Of a stretch of 64,000 nt of DNA, positions 16,660-24,814 are shown piece by piece. This DNA comes from JAYREN01 sp963663375 (GTDB taxonomy: Bacteria; Acidobacteriota; Holophagae; Holophagales; Holophagaceae). A model generated the notes under the pieces. That model saw nothing but the letters and a program-made list of their open reading frames with translations, did not search any database and was not told where the DNA came from. The translations under genes were made by a program, and so were the position numbers. Each line of letters begins with the position of its first letter. Within the stretch, counting starts at the first letter, position 1. The DNA lies in NCBI GenBank assembly GCA_963663375.1, contig OY760195.1, forward strand, positions 3,410,001 to 3,474,000, given 5' to 3'.

Positions 16660-17267
16660 TGACCTTTTCCCGGGAAGAACTCGACTGGATCGAGGCCGAG
16701 TGGGCCTTCCATCTCCATGGCCGAAGCGCCTTCCTTAGCCGCGAGGATTTCATCCAGCTCCAGGCCTGGGATGCCGAGGGTGTGCCCGCCGAGGCCATCG
16801 TGGCCGCCATGGAAACCTACTTCGAGCGCCGGGCCAAGCGGGCGCGCCCCCGCAGCTTCATCGCCCTGGCCCATCTGGAGCGGGATGTGGCCAAGGCCGT
16901 CAAGCTCCGCGAGGCACTGCGCAAGGCCGAACCCTCAGTTGCCACCGGGGAAGGCTGGAACCGGGTCAAGGAGCCTTTGGCCTCGGATCCCCGGGCGCGG
17001 TTGGCCTTCGATACCTGGCGTCGCCTCCAGGCCAGCGCCCCGCTGCCGGATAGTCCGGGCTACCTGGAACACTTCGATGCGGAGCGCCAGGCCCACCGGG
17101 CCCTGGTGGCCCTGGCCGAGGCCGCCCTGGGGCCGATGGCGGAGGGGCTCAGGGCCGATCTGGCCGGAAGACTCACCGAGGCCGGTATCCCCGAAGGCAC
17201 GCTGGTGTGGAAGCGGGCCTGGGAACATCACTGGAGTCGCCAGGTCTGCGAGACCTGGGGCATCTGA
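16659..17267 (+). CDS. Uncharacterised soluble alpha-helical protein
   Basis: 202 residues, mostly helical and rich in Ala, Glu, Arg and Trp, with no signal peptide or membrane helix. The first 90 residues contain paired helices (FSREELDWIEAEWAFHLHG and an AIVAAMETYFERR helix). I do not recognise a family. Its start overlaps the stop of the lipoprotein gene before it by one base, and the next gene begins 12 bases after it, so the three genes probably form one transcript. Coding potential is supported by the overlap and by GC-rich codon use like the neighbours. Confidence 0.55.
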   Translation: MTFSREELDWIEAEWAFHLHGRSAFLSREDFIQLQAWDAEGVPAEAIVAAMETYFERRAKRARPRSFIALAHLERDVAKAVKLREALRKAEPSVATGEGWNRVKEPLASDPRARLAFDTWRRLQASAPLPDSPGYLEHFDAERQAHRALVALAEAALGPMAEGLRADLAGRLTEAGIPEGTLVWKRAWEHHWSRQVCETWGI

Positions 17268-17278
17268 AGGGAACATCC

Positions 17279-18589
17279 ATGGACCCCCGTGCCGCCTGGC
17301 TGCAGGAACTCGATCACCCCACTCAGGGCTTCTTTCCTGCCTTGGCGGCCCGCCTGCGCGAACCCGATGGGCCGCGGGAGGCCCTGTGCGAGGCGGTGGA
17401 GCACTTGACCCCCCGGGTGGACTGGGAAGGTCACCTGCCCCAGATGCCCCACGGACTCCTGGGCCTGCGGGCCGTGCTGCGCCTTGAGGACCATCTTTCT
17501 AAGGCTTCCTTCCATCGCCTGCTGGCCACCCAGCTCCACGCCTTTGCCCACGAGAGGCGGGCCCCGGCGGGCCAAGGCCTTCTCCACCTGGGCCTGGGTT
17601 CTGGCAACAGACAAAACCTGAACCTGGCCCTGCGGGACCGTCATCCCGCCATCGCCTGGGGAGAAGCCGCGACCTTGGTGGAGCCATCGGTCATCGATTT
17701 CGCGGGGCTCCCAAACCGATTCGCCCGTGACATGGCCAACGTGGGCCACAAGGCGGTGGTGGCCCACCACTTGGCGGATCTCTTCGAACTGCTGGACCGG
17801 CCCAAGGCCAGTGGACGCTGCCTGTTGGGCCTCGCCGCCTGGCTGGGCGTCTCGGAACCTTCGGACCACTTTTGGAATGCGCGGGCCCGCAAGCGGCTGG
17901 AGGAAGCCGACATCTCACTCGAACCTGCCCCGCCGAAACTCCCCCCAGAACTTCATTTCCAGGCGGCCCGAGAGCTCTGCGAGTCGGGGCTGGTGGCCAT
18001 GCTGGATAGCTTCACCAACCTGATGGTGGCCAGGGCCACGGAGGATGATCTGCTGGCGATCCTCGTGCTCGCGGCCAGCGAAAAACAGCTGGATGCCCGG
18101 CGTGACCTAGAGGGCAAGACCGCCTGGAATTTCGTCTACCTCGCCCTGCTCCCCGCCCAGGAAGCGCCGGAAACTTGGCTCCAGGCTGCGGCGCTGGTGA
18201 ACTTCTTCCCCACGGATGACGAGGAGACTCGCGTGAAGGCAGAGCCACCCAAGGAAGAGCCCGCCGACCCCTTTGAAGCGGTGCTGGATGCCATCCTCGA
18301 CGCCGAGCCCGCTCGGGCCATGGGAGGCATGGCCTTCCTGTGGCAGAGAGAAGGTGATGCGGGTGCGCTGAGGGTCCTGGCCGAGGCGGCTTCCCGCAAC
18401 GATCCGGCCACCAACCACAGCCATCAGGCGCTGGCCGTGGCCGCCGCCGCGGACCTGGTTCACTTCCTGACCGAGCCCGCCAAGGCGCGCCTCTTCGAGG
18501 CCCTCGCCAAGTTCCTGGCCAACAGCCAGGGCAGTGACGATCTGGGCAGGGCCGCAGACCGGGCTCTGGGGGAGAACCCGGTCCTCTGA
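17279..18589 (+). CDS. Uncharacterised helical protein, about 436 residues
   Basis: Starts at ATG 17279 with AAGGGA 7 bases upstream; a longer in-frame start at 17207 lies inside the previous gene. The sequence is almost all helix with several His-containing segments (MPHGLLGLRAVLRL, ATQLHAFAHERR, NVGHKAVVAHHLADLFELL, NHSHQALAVAAAADLVHFL). The His-rich helical pattern vaguely recalls questin-oxidase-like proteins, but I cannot support that family. Residues about 325-345 are an acidic Pro/Glu linker. It is the last of three uncharacterised genes and is convergent with the aldehyde dehydrogenase gene. Confidence 0.6.
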   Translation: MDPRAAWLQELDHPTQGFFPALAARLREPDGPREALCEAVEHLTPRVDWEGHLPQMPHGLLGLRAVLRLEDHLSKASFHRLLATQLHAFAHERRAPAGQGLLHLGLGSGNRQNLNLALRDRHPAIAWGEAATLVEPSVIDFAGLPNRFARDMANVGHKAVVAHHLADLFELLDRPKASGRCLLGLAAWLGVSEPSDHFWNARARKRLEEADISLEPAPPKLPPELHFQAARELCESGLVAMLDSFTNLMVARATEDDLLAILVLAASEKQLDARRDLEGKTAWNFVYLALLPAQEAPETWLQAAALVNFFPTDDEETRVKAEPPKEEPADPFEAVLDAILDAEPARAMGGMAFLWQREGDAGALRVLAEAASRNDPATNHSHQALAVAAAADLVHFLTEPAKARLFEALAKFLANSQGSDDLGRAADRALGENPVL

Positions 18590-18627
18590 ACCCGGAGTTG
18601 CGTTTCGTGGCCAGAAAGGAACTGCTG

Positions 18628-18741
18628 AACCACAGAGGACGCCGAGAAAAGATGGAGGACACAGAGAACTGACCCGTAGAGTCGGAATATCCCCCTGCTT
18701 TTCTCTGCGTTCTCCCCTCTTCCTCTGCGCCCTCTGTGGTT
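18628..18741. repeat. CACAGAGG-type inverted-repeat element
   Basis: AACCACAGAGG at 18628-18638 and CCTCTGTGGTT at 18731-18741 form a perfect 11-bp inverted repeat. Inside are further purine-rich GAGGACACAGAGAAC-like and matching CTCTGCGTTCTC-like tracts. The element nearly fills the 197-base gap between two convergent genes. Elements of this look (ACCACAGAGG ... CCTCTGTGGT) are common intergenic repeats in several bacterial phyla. Confidence 0.7.
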
Positions 18742-18786
18742 CTTCTTTTTCTCAAGTGCAAACGCACCATCCGGCCTGATTGAGGA

Positions 18787-20397
18787 TCAGAGCTGTTCCC
18801 AGGCGGTGGCGCTGTATTCGGCCTTCTTGCCGTAGTCGGTCTCGATCTGGGCGAGCTGGAGCCTGCCGCTGGCGTCGTCGTTGACGGCGTGCCAGCGGGT
18901 GTACCAGTCCAGCACCCACACGCCGCTCTCCCGGGTGCCGTTGCCGCTCCAGCCGTTGCCGCCGAAGGGCGCGTGGGCCTCGGCGCCCACGGTGGAGTTG
19001 TTGATGGAGGACATGCCCGCCTTGATCTGGCGCTTGAAGCGATCCACCCAGGATCGGTTTTCGGTGTAGAGGGCGCTGGACAGGCCGTAGGGGGTGCCGT
19101 TGGCGTATTCCATGGCCTGCTCAAAGCTGTCCACGGTGCTGAGGTTCACCGTGGGGCCGAAGACCTCGGTCTGGAAGAGGGCCATCTCGGAAGTCACGTT
19201 GTCCCATACGCAGGGCTGCATGTAGTGGCCGCGCCCGATCTCGCCGTGCACCCGGGCATCGCGGTTCTCTTCATTCCAGCGGGCGCCGCCGGTGAGCAGG
19301 GTGGCGCCGTCCTGCTTGCCCATCGCCCAGTGTTCCTCGAAGGCCGCGGCGAAGCGGGCGTTGATCATGGGGCCGTAAAGCACGTCGGGATGGCTCACGG
19401 GATTGCCGATGGGCAGGTTGTGGACGCCCTGGAGGAAGCGCTCCTTGAAGGCCTCGGCGATATCCTTGTGCAGGATGATGTTGGCGGTGGAGGTGCAGCG
19501 CTGGCCCGCCGTGGCGAAGGCGCCGAAGAGGGCACCGTGCACGGCGTTCTCCAGATCCGCATCGGGCATCACGATCATGGGATTCTTCCCGCCCAGTTCC
19601 AGGCTCGGGATGATGAGGTTGCGCCCGCACATTTCGCCGATCATGCGCCCCACGGCGGTGGAACCGGTGAAGCTGAATTTGTCGTAGTAGCCCTTGTCGA
19701 TGCCCGCCAGGAAGTGCTTGCCGCAGCCCGCGCGGCCCTTGCCGTTCACCACGTTCACCACACCGGGAGGCAACCCCGCGTCCATCATGCAGCGGGCAAA
19801 GAGATAGGCGATGGTGGGCGCGTCATCGCTGGGCTTCCACACCACGGTGTTGCCGCAGAGGATGGCGGGGATGATCTTCCAGCTGGGCACCGCCAGGGGG
19901 AAGTTGTTGGCCGCCAGGATGCCGCAGACGCCCACCGGGCGACGGTAGGTGGTGATCTCCTTGTTGGGCAGCTCCGAGGGGACGGTCTGGCCGTAGAGGC
20001 GACGGCCCTCGCTCTGGAAGAAGTTGCAGGTGTCGATGGCCTCCTGCACTTCGCCTCGGGCCTCGCGGATGGTCTTGCCGATCTCCCGGGTGATGACCTT
20101 GGCCAGCTTCTCCTTGTTGGCCCGCAGGCCCTCGCCGATGCGGCCCACGATTTCACCGCGCACCGGGGCGGGCACTTCCTTCCAGGTCTGGAAGGCCTCC
20201 CGCGCCGCCTTGGCGGCCTTCTCGATGTCGCGCTCGCCGCACTCGGGAAAGATGCCCACGGTATCGCGGCTGTCCACTGCGGACTTGGAATCGAAGGATG
20301 GAAGATCGCCTTCTAATTCCTTGCCGCCGATCCAGTTGAAACCGATGACGGTTTTTCCCACGGATGCCACTTGGGGGTGATTGAGCTTCAGGTACAT
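18787..20397 (-). CDS. NAD(P)-dependent aldehyde dehydrogenase family protein
   Basis: 536 residues. The ALDH superfamily core is complete: ANNFPLAVPSWKIIPAILCGN, WKPSDDAPT, the FTGSTAVGR nucleotide-site segment, catalytic-region Glu in SLELGGKNPM, and the nucleophile Cys in TAGQRCTSTANI. The E-(T/V)-FGP motif and a C-terminal AHAPFGGNGWSGNGTRESG follow. It oxidises an aldehyde to an acid in the cytoplasm; the substrate is not evident. It is divergent from an FAD amino-acid-oxidase-type gene, which suggests a shared catabolic route. A GGAGG Shine-Dalgarno precedes the ATG. Confidence 0.87.
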   Translation of the reverse strand: MYLKLNHPQVASVGKTVIGFNWIGGKELEGDLPSFDSKSAVDSRDTVGIFPECGERDIEKAAKAAREAFQTWKEVPAPVRGEIVGRIGEGLRANKEKLAKVITREIGKTIREARGEVQEAIDTCNFFQSEGRRLYGQTVPSELPNKEITTYRRPVGVCGILAANNFPLAVPSWKIIPAILCGNTVVWKPSDDAPTIAYLFARCMMDAGLPPGVVNVVNGKGRAGCGKHFLAGIDKGYYDKFSFTGSTAVGRMIGEMCGRNLIIPSLELGGKNPMIVMPDADLENAVHGALFGAFATAGQRCTSTANIILHKDIAEAFKERFLQGVHNLPIGNPVSHPDVLYGPMINARFAAAFEEHWAMGKQDGATLLTGGARWNEENRDARVHGEIGRGHYMQPCVWDNVTSEMALFQTEVFGPTVNLSTVDSFEQAMEYANGTPYGLSSALYTENRSWVDRFKRQIKAGMSSINNSTVGAEAHAPFGGNGWSGNGTRESGVWVLDWYTRWHAVNDDASGRLQLAQIETDYGKKAEYSATAWEQL

Positions 20398-20521
20398 GGA
20401 ACCTCCAAGGGGTTTGGATGCCCCAGGTTAGCCGATGGTCCTGGGAATATCAGGACCTATTGAAAGATCCTGTCCGATGGGCAGACTGGATGCCTTGATG
20501 TTCCGGGAGGCCTGGGTGCGC

Positions 20522-21754
20522 ATGTTTGATCTGGTGGTGGTGGGAGCGGGCATCTCCGGGGGTTCCCTGGTCTACAACCTGCTCAAACAGGGATTCCGAG
20601 GCTCGATCCTGGTGGTGGATCGGGGGGACGCCATTGCCACGGGCCCCACGGCCTTCAGTGCCGGAGGCTTCCGCAACCTCTGGACGACCTCCATCAACCA
20701 GCAGCTCTGCACCAAGGGCATCGAGGTGCTCAAGGCTTTCCGGGCTGAAATGGGCGTGGGCTGCGGCTTTCATCAGAGCGGTTACCTATTCACCTACTAC
20801 GCCGAGAGCTGGGCCAAGATCCCTCAGGCCGCCGAGATTTGGCGCAGCAATGGCGTGGATTTCGAGCTCTGGACCCCCGAACAGATCGAGACCAAGATCC
20901 CCGGCCTGCGCTGCGGCGTGGACCACATCGACCCAGAGGTCTGCGAATACCTGGGCTTTCAGCCCATCGTTGGCGGCGTTTTCGGCCGTGACTGCGGCGC
21001 CTTCGACCCCAGCCAGGCGGCGGTGGGGTACTTCGAGCGGGCTTCTGGCTTCGAATCCAAGCCGCAAATCGAGCTGAAGACCGAAGTGTTGTCGGTGGCC
21101 TTTGATGCTGCGGGCAAGGCGACGGGGGTGAAACTCCGAAGCACCAACGGCGCCGAAGAAGATGTGAAGGCGGGCATCGTGGCCCTCTGCACGGGCCCCT
21201 GGACCAACAACCTGCTGCGGGCTTCGGGCTGTCCCGAGTCGGATCTCATGCCCATCATCAGCCAGAAGCGCATGATGTTCATCACGGACTTCCCTGATGC
21301 AGATCCGCGCTGGCAGGACATTCCGCTCACCATCATCGACCAGGGCATCTACTTCAAGAACGAAGCGGGCAACCTGATGATCGGCAAGGCCAAGCACGAT
21401 GCGCCCGACAGCCTGGACACCACCTTTGAGCCGGACTACTACGTGGATGAAGTGAATCTGCCCATGCAGGAGCGCATGCCCAATGTGGCCACCTGCAAGC
21501 TGAAGAGCGGCTGGGCCAGCCTGTACGACACCTGCTCCGCCGACCATAACGCCATCGTGGGCTGGCACGACGAGCATCCCGGCCTGCTATTGCAGGTGGG
21601 CTACAGCGGCCACGGCGCCATGGAGAGCCCCGCCGTGGGTATCTGCCTGGCCGAGCTGATCCTCACCGGGAAATACCAGACCATCGACTGCACGCCTCTG
21701 CGCTGGAGTCGCTTCCGGGAGGGTGATCTGGTCCACGAGAAGATCGTCATTTGA
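20522..21754 (+). CDS. FAD-dependent oxidoreductase, DAO (D-amino-acid/sarcosine oxidase) family
   Basis: About 410 residues from ATG 20522. The start MFDLVVVGAGISGGSL carries the GxGxxG dinucleotide fold. Later come ALCTGPWTNNLL and a C-terminal GYSGHGAMESPAVG segment, which bind FAD in glycine/sarcosine oxidase relatives. It would remove hydride from a C-N bond of an amine or amino acid; the substrate is unknown. Upstream in-frame ATGs (20498, 20435) add non-conserved residues. It is divergent from the aldehyde dehydrogenase at 18787, and the pair could act in sequence: amine oxidation, then oxidation of the aldehyde formed. Confidence 0.82.
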   Translation: MFDLVVVGAGISGGSLVYNLLKQGFRGSILVVDRGDAIATGPTAFSAGGFRNLWTTSINQQLCTKGIEVLKAFRAEMGVGCGFHQSGYLFTYYAESWAKIPQAAEIWRSNGVDFELWTPEQIETKIPGLRCGVDHIDPEVCEYLGFQPIVGGVFGRDCGAFDPSQAAVGYFERASGFESKPQIELKTEVLSVAFDAAGKATGVKLRSTNGAEEDVKAGIVALCTGPWTNNLLRASGCPESDLMPIISQKRMMFITDFPDADPRWQDIPLTIIDQGIYFKNEAGNLMIGKAKHDAPDSLDTTFEPDYYVDEVNLPMQERMPNVATCKLKSGWASLYDTCSADHNAIVGWHDEHPGLLLQVGYSGHGAMESPAVGICLAELILTGKYQTIDCTPLRWSRFREGDLVHEKIVI

Positions 21755-21769
21755 ACGCCCCATGGCGTG

Positions 21770-22159
21770 TCAATGGCCGTGCGGTGATTCCTCGCTGGCC
21801 TGCTTTCCGAACGTCTTTCGCGTGAGGCGACCCTGGACGTCGAATTCCAGCCTGAGATCGCGGTGGCCAGGGATGGGAATCGCAACGGCGGAACCGTACC
21901 CGCCGAAGGCAACGAAGCCCCGGGCCTCGGTCCACTGGTAGATGAAGACGGCGCCTCCATCGAGAACCTCGTCGGGTTCCCCCAGGCGCAGCAGGACATC
22001 CTCCCGGGTGGCTTGGCCGAGCTCGAGGGGGGAGGCGTACTCCTGGGGGATTCGGCCCCTCCCCGAGAGCAGATCGCCCGTGGGGAAGGGCCAGACGAGA
22101 CAGCCGGTTGAGCCGATGAGGGTCCCCGCGGCCAGCAGCAACCCCAGCCCATTCCTCAT
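21770..22159 (-). CDS. Small lipoprotein, SmpA/BamE-like, third of a tandem set
   Basis: 129 residues with signal peptide and lipobox IGSTGC (Cys 20). The mature part has the pattern LGQATREDVLLRLGEPDEVLDGG, then FIYQW and a terminal LRLEFDVQGRLTRKTFG, which is the two-helix, three-strand plan of SmpA/BamE/OmlA-type domains. Its ATG overlaps the stop of the previous gene by 4 bases (ATGA), so it is translationally coupled. The similarity to the two genes upstream is modest but shared along the whole domain. A role in the outer membrane is inferred from the lipobox and fold only. Confidence 0.7.
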   Translation of the reverse strand: MRNGLGLLLAAGTLIGSTGCLVWPFPTGDLLSGRGRIPQEYASPLELGQATREDVLLRLGEPDEVLDGGAVFIYQWTEARGFVAFGGYGSAVAIPIPGHRDLRLEFDVQGRLTRKTFGKQASEESPHGH

Positions 22160-22536
22160 CGCGCCACCACCAGGCTGTGTCGCATCAGGATGCCCGTGGG
22201 GTCGAACACCAGCACTAGGTCGTCGGTGGGTTGCTGGAAGCCCAGATGGAGGCCCTTCCGGCTAGGGGCCGGGGACCGCCCCCGTCGAATCCAGCCCCCG
22301 GCCGAGGATTTCCAGACCCCGTAGGTGAGGATCCGGTCCCCCTCGAAGTGGGCGCTGGGTGTCCCGAGGCGCAGCAGCACCGCCTCTCGGGTGGTCCTGC
22401 CGTCTTCCAGGAAGGCCAGGCTACCGGTGTGCAGGAAGCTCGGCTCGCCCTGCTGGAGAATGGGCGGACGGCAGCCGAGCAGAAGTGCCAGGGCGAAGCC
22501 GAGCACCAGGGCCGAGGCCCTCCGGGGGCGGCTCAT
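22156..22536 (-). CDS. Small lipoprotein, SmpA/BamE-like, second of a tandem set
   Basis: 126 residues from ATG at 22536, giving a signal peptide that ends in LLLGC. A longer in-frame start at 22644 lies inside the preceding gene. The mature domain contains LEDGRTTREAVLLRLGTPS, then FEGDRILTYG and a closing DLVLVFDPTGILMRHSLV. The LGTPSA(H/R)FEGDRILTY stretch is nearly identical to that of the gene upstream, marking a recent tandem duplication. It overlaps both neighbours by 4 bases. Confidence 0.72.
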   Translation of the reverse strand: MSRPRRASALVLGFALALLLGCRPPILQQGEPSFLHTGSLAFLEDGRTTREAVLLRLGTPSAHFEGDRILTYGVWKSSAGGWIRRGRSPAPSRKGLHLGFQQPTDDLVLVFDPTGILMRHSLVVAR

Positions 22537-22940
22537 GGGGTGCCCGTTTCCTGGGGTGGGCTCGGCACGGGCCATTCCTGATCCTTGACCAGGGCGTGTC
22601 GCGCCAGGATGCCATCGGCCTGGAATACCAGCACCAGGCTGCATGAGCCCGGCCCATAGGTGAAGCGCCAGTCGCTGAGCACGGTGGTGCCGACCCGCCG
22701 CCAGTCTCCCTGGGGGTTGCGTGCGAAGTCATAGGTGAGGATGCGGTCCCCTTCGAATCGAGCCGAAGGCGTACCCAATTGAGAGAGGATTTCCTGCCGT
22801 GAGGTCTGCCCGTCCCGCAGGAAACCGAGGGTGCCCGTTTCAAGAACCCGGAATTTCTCCAGGGCCACGGAGGGATTGGTGCAGCTCAGGCAGAGCACCA
22901 CTCCGATGGCTCCCCCCAGGTGGAAAAGCCGGTGAGGCAT
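22533..22940 (-). CDS. Small lipoprotein, SmpA/BamE-like, first of a tandem set
   Basis: 135 residues from ATG 22940, which has GGAGGT 5 bases upstream; the earlier ATG at 22961 lies before that site and is rejected. The signal peptide ends VLCLSC. The mature domain has LRDGQTSRQEILSQLGTPS, FEGDRILTYDFA and CSLVLVFQADGILARHALV. It leads the three-gene run and is divergent from the M50 protease gene. The family call rests on the helix-loop-strand pattern typical of BamE/SmpA proteins; involvement in the BAM complex is not shown. Confidence 0.72.
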   Translation of the reverse strand: MPHRLFHLGGAIGVVLCLSCTNPSVALEKFRVLETGTLGFLRDGQTSRQEILSQLGTPSARFEGDRILTYDFARNPQGDWRRVGTTVLSDWRFTYGPGSCSLVLVFQADGILARHALVKDQEWPVPSPPQETGTP

Positions 22941-23053
22941 GGGAACCTCCGAGCGTGGCATGAGAATCCTCGGGAAGTGTAGGTTCCAGACCCGCCGCCG
23001 TCAAAGGCCGGAAGGGCATCCTGCGCTAGGATAGAAAGGGTACAGGAGCAACT

Positions 23054-23809
23054 TTGTTCGACAACATTCCCTTCGCGACGATCCTGGTCAGTTATGTGGC
23101 AGTGCTCTTTGCCTTGAGTGTCCACGAGGCAGCCCACGCCACCGCCGCTTACCTGCTGGATGACGACACAGCGGCCAGCCTGGGGCGCATGACTCTCAAC
23201 CCCATCGCCCATATGGATTGGCTGGGCACGCTGGTGTTGCCTCTCATCGGCATGGTGACCGGCGCCCGAGTCATCGGCTGGGCCAAGCCGGTGCCGGTGG
23301 ATACCAGCCGCCTGAACCGTCGATTCCGGGCGCGGGTGGGCTATGCCATGGTGGCAGCGGCCGGGCCGGCTTCCAATATGCTCCAGTCCCTGGTCTTCCT
23401 CCTGGTGTTGACCCTTTTCATCCGCTTCGCGATCCCGGCCAGCCCTGACGTGCACCTCAAGTTCTTCATGGCTTCCATGTTCATTCCCGTCGAGCGCTTC
23501 CTTCAGGACGGATCGTTCTCCGCAGGACAGGTGCTCACCATGACGCTCCTGGGGCGCCTGGTGATCATCAACGTCGGTCTGGCCATTTTCAATCTGCTGC
23601 CTTTCGGCCCCTTGGATGGGGCCGGGATCTTGAGGGGCTTTCTTCCCTATCGCTGGCTGGCAACTTTCGATCGGATCCAGCCCACGATCACCATCGTGCT
23701 GTTGATCCTCTTCTTCGTTGGGGCCATGGGCTTCATCCTCGGCCCCCTGTACTTCGTGGCGGAAAACCTGTACATCCTTCCCCTCGCCCGCCTCATTCTC
23801 GGAGCCTGA
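23054..23809 (+). CDS. Site-2-protease-like M50 family membrane peptidase
   Basis: 251 residues, 5-6 transmembrane segments. Zinc site HEAAH (about residue 25) in helix 1 matches HExxH, and a late FGPLDGAGILRG supplies the third ligand region (N/FxPxDG). This is the short, PDZ-less M50 subgroup (YwhC/FtsH-unrelated rhomboid-like size), found widely in bacteria with unknown substrates. The TTG start at 23054 has an AGGAG Shine-Dalgarno 6 bases upstream. It is 3 bases from trpS and likely cotranscribed with it, an arrangement seen in other genomes. Confidence 0.85.
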   Translation: MFDNIPFATILVSYVAVLFALSVHEAAHATAAYLLDDDTAASLGRMTLNPIAHMDWLGTLVLPLIGMVTGARVIGWAKPVPVDTSRLNRRFRARVGYAMVAAAGPASNMLQSLVFLLVLTLFIRFAIPASPDVHLKFFMASMFIPVERFLQDGSFSAGQVLTMTLLGRLVIINVGLAIFNLLPFGPLDGAGILRGFLPYRWLATFDRIQPTITIVLLILFFVGAMGFILGPLYFVAENLYILPLARLILGA

Positions 23810-23812
23810 TCC

Positions 23813-24802
23813 ATGCAGCGTGTCCTTTCTGGCGTTCAGCCCAGCGGCTCCCTTCACCTCGGCAATCTTGTGGGGGCCATCGAGAACTTCGTCAAGCTCC
23901 AGGAGCAGTACCAGGCCTTCTACATGATCGCGGACTGGCATGCGCTCACCTCCAAGTTCGACAAGGTGGGGGAAATCCGCCCCGCCATCCAGGAAGTGAC
24001 GGCGACCTTTCTGGCGGCGGGCCTGGATCCCGAGCGGGCCACGCTCTTCGTCCAGAGCCAGGTGAAGGAACATGCGGAGCTCCACCTGCTCTTCAGCATG
24101 ATCACGCCGCTCTCCTGGGTGGAGCGGGTGCCCACCTACAAGGAGAAGCTCCAGAATTCCTCGGCGGATCTGGGCTCGTACGGCTTCCTGGGCTATCCCA
24201 TCCTCCAGGCCGCCGACATCCTCATCTACAAGGCCCACAAGGTGCCCGTGGGCGAGGACCAGCTCTTCCACCTGGAGTTGACCCGGGAGATCGGTCGGCG
24301 CTTCCATTTCCTGTACAACACGGAGATCTTTCCCGAGCCCCAGGCGGTACTCACCAAGGCCGTGCGGGTGCCGGGGCTGGATGGTCGCAAGATGTCCAAG
24401 ACCTACGACAACGGCATCTACCTGCGGGATACGCCGGAGCAGATCCTCCACAAGTGCACCCGCGAGATGGCCTCGGACACGGCCCGGGTGCGCAAGAGTG
24501 ATCCCGGCAATCCAGAGATCTGCAATGTCTTCACCTTCCACAAGCTCTTCTCCTCAGACGAAACGGTGCAGCTGGTGGCCAGGGAATGTCCCCAGGCGGG
24601 CATCGGCTGCTTCGACTGCAAGAAGCGGTTGGCGGAGGCGATCACGGCCCGGATTGAGCCCTTGCGGTTGAAGATCGAGGACAACCTCGCCCATCCAGAT
24701 CGTCTGGACGAGGTGCTTCGGGTCGGTGCCGACCGCGCCCGGGTCGCGGCCCAGGTGACCATGGCCGAGGTGCGCGAGGCCATGCAACTGCCCAAGGGTT
24801 GA
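23813..24802 (+). CDS. trpS: Tryptophan-tRNA ligase
   Basis: Charges tRNA-Trp with tryptophan. 329 residues, the normal class I TrpRS length. The HIGH-equivalent is in SGSLHLGNLVGAI and the KMSKS-equivalent is GRKMSKTYDNGI. PVGEDQLFHLELTREIGRRF is characteristic of TrpRS. A CDCKK-like cysteine pair (GIGCFDCKKRLAEAI) near the C-terminal helix is seen in several bacterial TrpRS. GGAG lies 8 bases before the ATG. It follows the M50 peptidase by 3 bases. Confidence 0.95.
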   Translation: MQRVLSGVQPSGSLHLGNLVGAIENFVKLQEQYQAFYMIADWHALTSKFDKVGEIRPAIQEVTATFLAAGLDPERATLFVQSQVKEHAELHLLFSMITPLSWVERVPTYKEKLQNSSADLGSYGFLGYPILQAADILIYKAHKVPVGEDQLFHLELTREIGRRFHFLYNTEIFPEPQAVLTKAVRVPGLDGRKMSKTYDNGIYLRDTPEQILHKCTREMASDTARVRKSDPGNPEICNVFTFHKLFSSDETVQLVARECPQAGIGCFDCKKRLAEAITARIEPLRLKIEDNLAHPDRLDEVLRVGADRARVAAQVTMAEVREAMQLPKG

Positions 24803-24814
24803 GCCGGATCGGCC

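Noticed and set aside
22886..24541. Long minus-strand frame opposite the M50 protease and trpS
   Set aside because: It is the mirror of two well-identified genes and has no ribosome site or recognisable domain.
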